A stretch of 20,020 nucleotides of DNA, taken from IMG/VR virus record IMGVR_UViG_3300011010_000976, positions 3,999-24,018 of that record; one strand, written 5' to 3'. Source of the DNA: a virus. Of the stretch, positions 14,396-20,020 are shown piece by piece. The notes beneath the pieces were generated by a model. It was given only the letters and a program-made list of their open reading frames with translations. It was not told where the DNA came from and made no database searches. The position numbers and the translations under genes are program-made. Every line of letters begins with the position of its first letter. Position 1 is the first letter of the stretch.

Positions 14396-15594
14396 TATCG
14401 AATTATACTTATCATCTCCACAACATCCTTTGGTGGTATTCTAATTTCACGTTCAGCAACAAGAAACTCGGATGCATTTTCTGTTTTAATCTTTGCCTTA
14501 ATAATTCCTATATCATTATAATTTATATCTTTTAATTTTTCGACCCATTCTGAACCATATGTATTTGCAAACACAGGATTTTTAGAAACAGGAGATTGGA
14601 TGAACCAAAGTGAAGTTAAATAAAATTCTATTAAATCTTCTTTATTATCAGGAGGAAATTTACTTTTTGACTTTCTTATAAGATAAGAATCCACAGCCTG
14701 TTTAAAGTTTTCTTCACTTTCTGTATATCTACGAACATATTCAATTACAGATTCACGACTCCATTTGTTATGAACAATCAACCACATCTCTTTTAGTGAC
14801 GATGCTATGGTTTTACAAATATCTAATGACAAAGAAAAACTTACGTCTCCTTTATATGAACTTCCACCTAAACCAAGTGAACCTCCTTTATATTCTTCTT
14901 GAAAGCCATTTTCGAATAATTCATTAGCTTTCAATGATGCATGATATGCAATTTCAATAGGTTCTAAATCTTCTGGACGAAAATCTCTACTATTTTGATA
15001 ATTTCCGTAATTCCAATTTTTAAATGTGTCAATCTTCACAACATAGTATCTTATTTCATTTAAAATTGTTTTTATATCTTGAATAAATTTTTCTAATTTT
15101 TTACCAAAATCTACCTCATTTTTTTCAAATCCATATTCTTCTGATCTTGAATTAAATTCTTGTAAAGAGTCTTCTACATACTTCAGATTATAATTATCTG
15201 CGTTTATATCCTGATTTTTAATAAATGATGTTATATTATATGGAATATATTCTGTTAAACTTTTATATCGAAAATTTCCGTCATCTGTTTTTTTTGCAAG
15301 ATTAAAGGTATGTTCTATTGATTCAATAGTTTTATCTATTGAATCATAATATCCTTCACCATCTAAATGACGTTTCTTTAGGTTTTTTATACGATCTATG
15401 AAATAATAATCTAAACCAATAGCATCTATATCATTGATAATATAATCTTCTTTATCAAGAACAGTTTTAATTAAATCTTCATAAAGCTTTTTTATATCTT
15501 TTATTTTCTTAACAACAGTAATAAATGCAGTATTATACGACTGCACAGGTGTTGTAGCCTCTAGAACTATATTATATAATTCTTCAAATTTCAT
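14395..15594 (-). CDS. putative internal head protein with ADP-ribosyltransferase-like domain
   Basis: A 399-residue protein that opens MKFEELYNIVLE|A, the shared N-terminal 12-mer. Residues ~20-200 are helical with no recognised domain. The C-terminal part fits an ADP-ribosyltransferase-like fold: IAYHASLKANELFENGF at ~215-231, GDVSFSLSLD at 249-258 (S-x-S as in the S-T-S strand), and ASEFLVAEREIRIPP at ~374-388, where E381-x-E383 resembles the catalytic E-x-E. The first motif has His rather than the Arg of classic R-S-E enzymes, so activity is uncertain. T4 packages the ADP-ribosyltransferase Alt with a comparable propeptide, a striking parallel. The next ATG follows by a 1-base overlap (TAATG). 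The ART call is tentative; the gene is certain. Confidence 0.7.
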   Translation of the reverse strand: MKFEELYNIVLEATTPVQSYNTAFITVVKKIKDIKKLYEDLIKTVLDKEDYIINDIDAIGLDYYFIDRIKNLKKRHLDGEGYYDSIDKTIESIEHTFNLAKKTDDGNFRYKSLTEYIPYNITSFIKNQDINADNYNLKYVEDSLQEFNSRSEEYGFEKNEVDFGKKLEKFIQDIKTILNEIRYYVVKIDTFKNWNYGNYQNSRDFRPEDLEPIEIAYHASLKANELFENGFQEEYKGGSLGLGGSSYKGDVSFSLSLDICKTIASSLKEMWLIVHNKWSRESVIEYVRRYTESEENFKQAVDSYLIRKSKSKFPPDNKEDLIEFYLTSLWFIQSPVSKNPVFANTYGSEWVEKLKDINYNDIGIIKAKIKTENASEFLVAEREIRIPPKDVVEMISIIR

Positions 15595-15595
15595 A

Positions 15596-16630
15596 TTAAA
15601 AATTGGGGGTCATTTCAGGAGCGATAGGTTTAGATGAAACTTTATAATCGTCTAATGCAGATACTATTAAGTTTGCATTTTCGCGCATTCTTTTATCTAC
15701 TCCATCCTTTTTTATATCACGATAATCTGGATGTTTTAAATAATTCTGTGCAGCAATACGAAGCGAATTTTTTGCAGAATCAAGATATTTAATAGCATCT
15801 GCTGTTCGTTTTTCTGTTATAGCTTGAGTATACTTGAAGAATGTAGTCATTGCAGAACGAATATTCTCACGCGCTTGGCTTTGTCCAGCCTTTTTTCTAC
15901 TTGGTAAATCTCCACGGAAAAATCCATCAACAATTGCTGTTTGTAATTTTGTTGGATATTTTGCTAAACTTGGAAAATTATATTTAGATGATGCAGATTT
16001 CCATTTGGAATTAAAATCACGGTTAAATAGTTGTTCAGCTTTTTCATCAGAAATAGTTATAACATTAACAAGCTTACCGTCTTTGTTTCTAGCTTTAGAA
16101 ATTTCGTCTTTTGTAAAAAGTTTTCCAATCTCATCTTTAAGAATAAGGTGTCCAATACCAATTGTTTTATAACCTTTACTATCTGCATAAGATTTATTTC
16201 TTATTCCTTGGTTACTAATCTCATGAAAACGAATATAGTCTTTTATATTATTTTTAATAATTTCTATTGATTTTTCTTTATCAGTAGCTATTAATTGTTT
16301 TTCAGGTTCATCAAGTTTTATATTTTTACCCTTTTTAATAATATCTGTGATTGCTTCTGGATTTTCAACAACACCATTTAATATTTCTGGATTTTTTATA
16401 ATCTCATCTTTTCTTTGCTCTATTTCTTTAGCTAAATTTTCTGCATTTTGAACTTGCTCAGGATTTTTTTTCTTTAGATTGTTGTATTCGGTTTCTAATT
16501 CTTTATATGAAGAATATGACACGCCGAGAAGTGCCATAGTTAATAATATATTAACTTTATTCATCCAGCCTTCTTCTAAGACGTTTTCGTTCTTTTCTAA
16601 TGATAGCTTATAGAATTCTTTAAATTTCAT
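15596..16630 (-). CDS. putative internal head protein with GH24 lysozyme-like domain
   Basis: A 344-residue protein that opens MKFKEFYKLSLE, the shared 12-mer; a second L-x-E|G site lies at residues 18-20 (LEE|G). Residues ~26-40 are a moderately hydrophobic helix (VNILLTMALLGVSYS), then a charged helical stretch to ~130. Residues ~130-310 fit the T4-lysozyme (GH24) pattern: RFHE (E137), YADSKGYKTIGIGHLI (D150, T156), equivalent to the E-D-T catalytic triad. The D-to-T gap is the usual 6, but E-to-D is 13 rather than about 9. It should cut peptidoglycan. It is first of the three-gene minus-strand unit. A packaged wall-piercing enzyme is one reading; an anchored endolysin is the other. Confidence 0.78.
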   Translation of the reverse strand: MKFKEFYKLSLEKNENVLEEGWMNKVNILLTMALLGVSYSSYKELETEYNNLKKKNPEQVQNAENLAKEIEQRKDEIIKNPEILNGVVENPEAITDIIKKGKNIKLDEPEKQLIATDKEKSIEIIKNNIKDYIRFHEISNQGIRNKSYADSKGYKTIGIGHLILKDEIGKLFTKDEISKARNKDGKLVNVITISDEKAEQLFNRDFNSKWKSASSKYNFPSLAKYPTKLQTAIVDGFFRGDLPSRKKAGQSQARENIRSAMTTFFKYTQAITEKRTADAIKYLDSAKNSLRIAAQNYLKHPDYRDIKKDGVDKRMRENANLIVSALDDYKVSSKPIAPEMTPNF

Positions 16631-16660
16631 GAATATACTTATTTACAAATAAATAACAAT
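16631..16660. promoter_or_regulatory. 30-bp divergent region with symmetric TAAATA promoter elements
   Basis: TTATTT-AC-AAATAA (16639-16652) is an inverted repeat. On the minus strand TAAATA (16645-16640) lies 9 bases before the ATG at 16630. On the plus strand TAAATA (16650-16655) lies 5 bases before the ATG at 16661. No -35 box is present on either side, as expected for T4-type late promoters, which fits structural cargo genes. Confidence 0.5.
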
Positions 16661-17212
16661 ATGAACGAATATATCTATAATGCTAAACGTGGTTGGGTTA
16701 ATATCCAAGAAGCTTATCTACCATTTGTAAAAACTACTAAACAGGAAGATATAAATTCACCTGATGTTTCATATAAAAACGAGTTTAAATATGGTGATAA
16801 ACATAATGTTCCTCCTACAAGTCGAGTAAACAAAGATAGTGGTTATCAAATGCCAGAATTTCTACCTTCTGATGTGGCTTCTAATGTTATATTTTCTCTA
16901 TCAGATTCTTTTAAAAATCTCAGAGAAAATATTAATAAAAAAAGAATGAGCAGAGATTTAGTTCATTTAATGAGAATATCTGCTGAAATTAATAAATTGA
17001 TAAAATATATTAATCCTTCTTATCGTTCAAAATCATTTTCAACTATACCTTCTGGATTAAAAACTGTCTTAGGTGCTACTGCGGAACTTGGACTTCTTCT
17101 TCAAGATAAAATAAAAGAAAATAAATTTTCTACACAATATAAAAGATATATTGATGTATTAAATGCGCAAATGAATACATACGTTAGAGAAACATCAAGA
17201 CTTAGAGATTAA
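16661..17212 (+). CDS. hypothetical protein, possible virion/core component
   Basis: A 183-residue protein of no recognised family. The first ~75 residues are polar and proline/asparagine-rich, probably extended. Residues ~80-183 are helical with a basic patch (NINKKRMSRD) and an ATAELGLLLQDKIKE helix. Residues 15-18 read I-Q-E|A, which would suit a T4-type prohead-protease site, but the N-terminal 12-mer of the neighbours is absent. It is the only plus-strand gene here, divergent from the internal-head-protein unit and convergent with the next gene (4-base overlap of stop codons). A virion role is inferred from the shared promoter region only. Confidence 0.65.
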   Translation: MNEYIYNAKRGWVNIQEAYLPFVKTTKQEDINSPDVSYKNEFKYGDKHNVPPTSRVNKDSGYQMPEFLPSDVASNVIFSLSDSFKNLRENINKKRMSRDLVHLMRISAEINKLIKYINPSYRSKSFSTIPSGLKTVLGATAELGLLLQDKIKENKFSTQYKRYIDVLNAQMNTYVRETSRLRD

Positions 17213-17718
17213 ACTTTAAAAGCGTCTTTTGAATGTTTTTTTAAATCTTCATCAGTTTCCCAAATATGTAATTCTGAATTTTTAAAAAATTCTATATCAT
17301 TCTCTTTCTTTTTTAAGATTTTTTGTAAACGCTCTTGTATCTGTTTACCTTTTTCAGTTTTCATTTCAGAGTTTAATATAAGTTCATATAAAATATCTTT
17401 AATATTAAACTTATCAAAAAGCATAGCATCGTATTTTTCAGTTATTTCACGTTCAGTTACAACTGATTTTTTTTCTAATATAATATCAGCGAGATGACCA
17501 TTATCATAGTCGCCTATCCAACGATAACGTGCCATATTAATTTCTTCATCAGATATGCCAAGTTCCTCATCAGATATGTTAAGTTCTTTAAAAGAAAACT
17601 CTTTCATTAAAAAGTTTGCTTTAACAGTTTCAGGAAACATTGTTACATCAAAAGTAAAGCATATAAAAGCTTTAGTTTTTTTATTAAAAAATGCATAAAG
17701 TGTATAATCGTCGCTCAT
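17209..17718 (-). CDS. hypothetical protein with tandem ISDEE heptapeptide
   Basis: A 169-residue protein of no recognised family. The N-terminal ~45 residues (YTLYAFFNKKTKAFICFTFDVT) look like a beta hairpin. Residues ~46-60 hold LNISDEE-LGISDEE, a recent 7-residue duplication also visible in the DNA. The rest is charged and helical. The ATG overlaps the HAD gene stop as ATGA, so it is downstream in that unit. Function unknown. Confidence 0.65.
   Translation of the reverse strand: MSDDYTLYAFFNKKTKAFICFTFDVTMFPETVKANFLMKEFSFKELNISDEELGISDEEINMARYRWIGDYDNGHLADIILEKKSVVTEREITEKYDAMLFDKFNIKDILYELILNSEMKTEKGKQIQERLQKILKKKENDIEFFKNSELHIWETDEDLKKHSKDAFKV
17215..17242 (+). terminator. weak rho-independent terminator for 16661 gene
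   Basis: TTTAAAAG (17215-17222), loop CGT, CTTTTGAA (17226-17233) with one T-G pair, then TG and seven T. The stem is AU-rich and short, but it sits 3 bases after the plus-strand stop and again lies inside the opposing gene's coding end. Confidence 0.45.
17542..17583 (-). repeat. 21-bp tandem duplication within a coding region
   Basis: Two adjacent 21-base units (17542-17562 and 17563-17583) differ at three positions and encode the two ISDEE heptapeptides. Confidence 0.8.
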
Positions 17719-18056
17719 TTTCGTTCGCCTGTATTCTTCTCTACTCCTATAGCTTTATCATCCCAAAATTCATACATAGCAGAATACTTCATAGCAGTTA
17801 CAGGGAGAGATTGACCGATATGAGTTTTACACCATTCTTTAATTGCGGCTTCTGCTGCCCACTGTTCAGGAAGTGGATGATCTAATGCAACTCTTGCAGT
17901 AAAAATAACTACATTCTTTCCTTCACTAAGCCACCTTTTAACACGCTCAACCATTTTAGGAATTGGTTCTCCTAAAACTGTTGGTCCTTCGTATTTTTCA
18001 TATGTTGCTATAGTTCCGTCAAAATCTACTCCAATGTATCCTTTTTGATTTTTCAT
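17715..18056 (-). CDS. HAD-superfamily phosphatase-like protein
   Basis: A 113-residue HAD-like protein of a kind frequent in phages. YIGVDFDGTIATYE carries the D-x-D-G-T nucleophile motif (D11, D13), NVVIFTARV the motif II Thr, and YEFWDDKAIGVEKNTG the motif IV acidic pair. There is no large cap domain. It should be a small Mg2+-dependent phosphatase; the substrate is unknown. The ATG at 18056 is chosen because an in-frame TTG at 18089 lies within the terminator hairpin. The T-run of that hairpin ends directly at this ATG, leaving no room for a ribosome-binding site. Confidence 0.85.
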   Translation of the reverse strand: MKNQKGYIGVDFDGTIATYEKYEGPTVLGEPIPKMVERVKRWLSEGKNVVIFTARVALDHPLPEQWAAEAAIKEWCKTHIGQSLPVTAMKYSAMYEFWDDKAIGVEKNTGERK

Positions 18057-18092
18057 AAAAAAATTGGTATGGGAATTACCCCATACCAATTT
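18057..18092 (-). terminator. rho-independent terminator abutting the HAD start codon
   Basis: On the minus strand AAATTGGTATGGG, a 6-base loop, then CCCATACCAATTT: a perfect 13-bp stem (18061-18073 with 18080-18092). It is followed by further T to give seven in a row, ending at the ATG (18056). It lies about 30 bases after the VWA stop. Confidence 0.85.
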
Positions 18093-18122
18093 ACACTATA
18101 ATTTACTCTATGTCAAAAAGAA

Positions 18123-20020
18123 TTAAAGATATTCTTTAGTCTCTTTAACTTTAATAAGTAATCCATCATATTCAAATTCATCAGATTTATCAACACTAAC
18201 GAACCAAGAGTTTGTAACCATAAGATAAAACTTTTGTGCTGATAATTTTTGTGAAAGCAAGTCAACAGTTTCCTCAACTCCTTCAAGAGTCTTTTGAAGA
18301 AACTCTACAAAAGTTTCTTCACCAAGATCAAGTAGCTTCTTTTCGTATTTTTCAAAAAGAGGATACACGATAAGATCACCGACGTTCGCCTTGCCCTTTT
18401 TAAGCCACTTTTCATAGCTCTTAGAAGCAGAGATAGTAGAAGCACCTTTCAGTTGTCCTGTAATCTCTAGGAAAGGAATGTAATCAGCATTATCGTCCTT
18501 TGGTTTATACTCTTTTTTAGGAGAGAAACGCATTGCATAGTCAAGACCCATTTCTTCAAGAAGCTTTGCGCCTTCTTCACCATACTGCTCAACACGAAGA
18601 TCAAGAGAATGCTTTTGCTTTGCATACGTTTTGATATAAAAGCGAAGAGTAGATGCATGTGCTTTTTCTTCAATAAGACTCTTATAAAGATTTGTGAAAT
18701 CTCCAATGTTAATGTCTTTCTGGTTTTCATCAAAAAGATCAAGATCATTTGATGGACTGATGCTATAAACACTGTCATCAGAAACTAAAGAGAGACTTTC
18801 AAAATTAAAGTCACCATTTGCAACAAGTGTATAGTTACGATATGTTTCTGTTTGAATTGGGAAAGCTATCTGATTTTTTGCAGTCTGATTAAACTGAATT
18901 ACTCGACTACTAAGATCAAGATCATTTAATGATGTAATCTCGCCCTTACGAACAGTTAAGAAAGAGATGTTTGCACGATCTTCGTTTCCAGTAATTCCAA
19001 CAATTTTAGAATTAGAATCTGTTGTTTTAAATTCGACTTTTGAAACGTCTCCACCTTTTCTTGAAATAGAAGTGTATTTTGATATATTCATATCAATAGA
19101 AACTTTACCAAGTTTAGACTTTACAGTTTTAAGGAAATCACCAATAAAAATTGCTGAACCATTATCAGAAGAAATTATTTCTCCACCAATTACTGCTTTT
19201 ACTTTAAGATCATTTTCTGCACGACCTTTTTGAGATACTGTAAATGACTTTTGAAGCATTTTTGCAGAGAGATTATCACCTGCTTTACGAAGCAAAGCTA
19301 CGCCAAGATTTGCCTTGTTCTTTTGCGATAATACAAGTGCAAGAGAGTAAACAAACTTACCATCTTTTAGTTGATCTTTGCTAAGACTTTCAAGCTCTGA
19401 ATAATCTACACCAAAAAGTTCACCATCACTTTCATCTTCAAGAACATCCACAGATGAGTTTTCACAAACTAAAGGAAGAACAGTATTTGAAGAAACTTGC
19501 CATACTAAGTCAAAGTTCTTTCCAAGATTAACTGTTTTAACTTTTTTCTTAGAAGATACAAAATCTTTACATGACTTTTTCATATCAGAATAATCTGAAA
19601 CGTGTGCAAATGCACCGCCAATATCTTCAGTCATTTGAAGAAGAAGTTTACGGTTATAATAACCACTATATCCAACAATTTGCTTATGGATAAATGAACT
19701 TTTAAGAGTTTTACAAATCTTCAAAAGTTCACTCTCTGGTGAATTGTCGTTTGGATAACCATCTGTTAAAAAGAACAATACATTCTCTGTATTTCCAGAG
19801 ATTAGTTCTACGTCTTTTACAACACCATTAAGGCTGTTAAGAACTTCATTAAAGCAAGTTAATCCTCTTGCATAAATCTTATTTTCAATAAGAGCTTCTA
19901 TATTTCCGTTAAGGGAAGCTCCTTTACAAATCCAGTCAAAATCGCGGCTACTTGAAAAGTATGCTAGACTGAATGTATCGCCGGGAAGTAATAAATCTTT
20001 AACTGCTCGGAGTGTTTCTT
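18123..20020 (-). CDS. large VWA-domain protein (5' end beyond right edge)
   Basis: The frame stays open to the window edge, giving at least 632 residues; apparent starts near 19778 are TTG codons inside the domain, not real. The first visible residues form a VWA domain: VKDLLLPGDTFSLAYFSSS, then RGLTCFNEVL with the MIDAS Thr, then VLFFLTDGYPNDN with the distal MIDAS Asp. The D-x-S-x-S motif would lie outside the window. About 450 further residues follow, with beta-rich middle and helical end (YEKWLKKG, LLSQKL). These look like the C-terminal domains of bacterial VWA proteins, but I cannot name them. Transcription ends at the hairpin 30 bases downstream. This is the second VWA protein in the window. 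Function unknown; a protein-binding scaffold is likely. Confidence 0.85.
   Translation of the reverse strand, partial: ETLRAVKDLLLPGDTFSLAYFSSSRDFDWICKGASLNGNIEALIENKIYARGLTCFNEVLNSLNGVVKDVELISGNTENVLFFLTDGYPNDNSPESELLKICKTLKSSFIHKQIVGYSGYYNRKLLLQMTEDIGGAFAHVSDYSDMKKSCKDFVSSKKKVKTVNLGKNFDLVWQVSSNTVLPLVCENSSVDVLEDESDGELFGVDYSELESLSKDQLKDGKFVYSLALVLSQKNKANLGVALLRKAGDNLSAKMLQKSFTVSQKGRAENDLKVKAVIGGEIISSDNGSAIFIGDFLKTVKSKLGKVSIDMNISKYTSISRKGGDVSKVEFKTTDSNSKIVGITGNEDRANISFLTVRKGEITSLNDLDLSSRVIQFNQTAKNQIAFPIQTETYRNYTLVANGDFNFESLSLVSDDSVYSISPSNDLDLFDENQKDINIGDFTNLYKSLIEEKAHASTLRFYIKTYAKQKHSLDLRVEQYGEEGAKLLEEMGLDYAMRFSPKKEYKPKDDNADYIPFLEITGQLKGASTISASKSYEKWLKKGKANVGDLIVYPLFEKYEKKLLDLGEETFVEFLQKTLEGVEETVDLLSQKLSAQKFYLMVTNSWFVSVDKSDEFEYDGLLIKVKETKEYL

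Noticed and set aside
15834-16270. Plus-strand open frames inside the lysozyme-like gene
   Set aside because: They lie antisense to a gene with recognisable lysozyme motifs and have no start signals or domain features.
18467-18778. Minus-strand 103-residue frame inside the large VWA gene
   Set aside because: Same-strand alternative frame within a continuous long coding region, no independent evidence.
18123-19778. VWA gene starting at 19778
   Set aside because: That codon is TTG inside the VLFFLTDG strand; the frame and the VWA domain continue to the right edge.
1-20020. CRISPR arrays, tRNA genes, insertion sequences, replication origin
   Set aside because: I found no spaced direct repeats, cloverleaf-like segments, transposase motifs or iteron clusters when reading both strands; a tRNA scan would be needed to be certain.

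Overview
The window is one stretch of a clearly AT-rich genome of a tailed bacteriophage, most likely a large myovirus related to the T4 group. The support is a T4 gp4-type head-completion nuclease, a PhoH-type ATPase, large tail-fibre-like proteins, and several genes whose products begin with the same short peptide, which resembles the T4 capsid-targeting propeptide. Genes are packed tightly, many with ATGA or TAATG overlaps, and the coding strand switches often. The host cannot be named. Near-consensus sigma-70 promoters (TTGACA / TATAAT) fit a bacterium with an ordinary housekeeping sigma factor and argue against Bacteroidetes-type promoters. Usable Shine-Dalgarno sequences are almost absent.

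Layout. (1) Bases 2-3705, plus strand: four cysteine-rich, probably virion-surface proteins. Two are paralogues that carry a 14-residue tryptophan repeat typical of fibre stalks. (2) 3709-7993: a surface-decoration island with a GT-B glycosyltransferase, a small SAM methyltransferase, a fused FkbM-methyltransferase/GT9 glycosyltransferase on the minus strand, a sulfotransferase, and a shortened APS kinase that could make its PAPS donor. The neighbouring fibre proteins are natural acceptor candidates. (3) 8007-9461: a small membrane protein, the head-completion nuclease and PhoH, closed by a perfect bidirectional terminator. (4) 9495-13869: small genes of probable early or host-interaction function, including a CRAGSCC protein, an AAA_28-type P-loop protein, a von Willebrand A (VWA) protein, three hypotheticals, a metallophosphoesterase, a 2H phosphodiesterase that is an Acb1 anti-CBASS candidate, and a polynucleotide-kinase-like P-loop enzyme. 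Six promoters here place the start codon at or within a few bases of the predicted transcription start, implying leaderless mRNAs. (5) 13859-16630, minus strand: three adjacent genes with the same N-terminal 12-mer, followed by a second 2H phosphoesterase, an ADP-ribosyltransferase-like domain and a GH24 lysozyme-like domain. They look like internal head proteins packaged and ejected with the DNA. (6) 16661-20020: a lone plus-strand gene, a hypothetical, a HAD phosphatase-like protein, and a large VWA protein running off the right edge.

The most interesting readings are the putative packaged-effector operon, the two-gene sulfation module beside glycosyltransferases, the leaderless early-promoter architecture, and terminators embedded in the coding sequence of opposing genes. 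No stretch over 300 bases lacks a gene. I saw no tRNA, rRNA, CRISPR array or insertion sequence.
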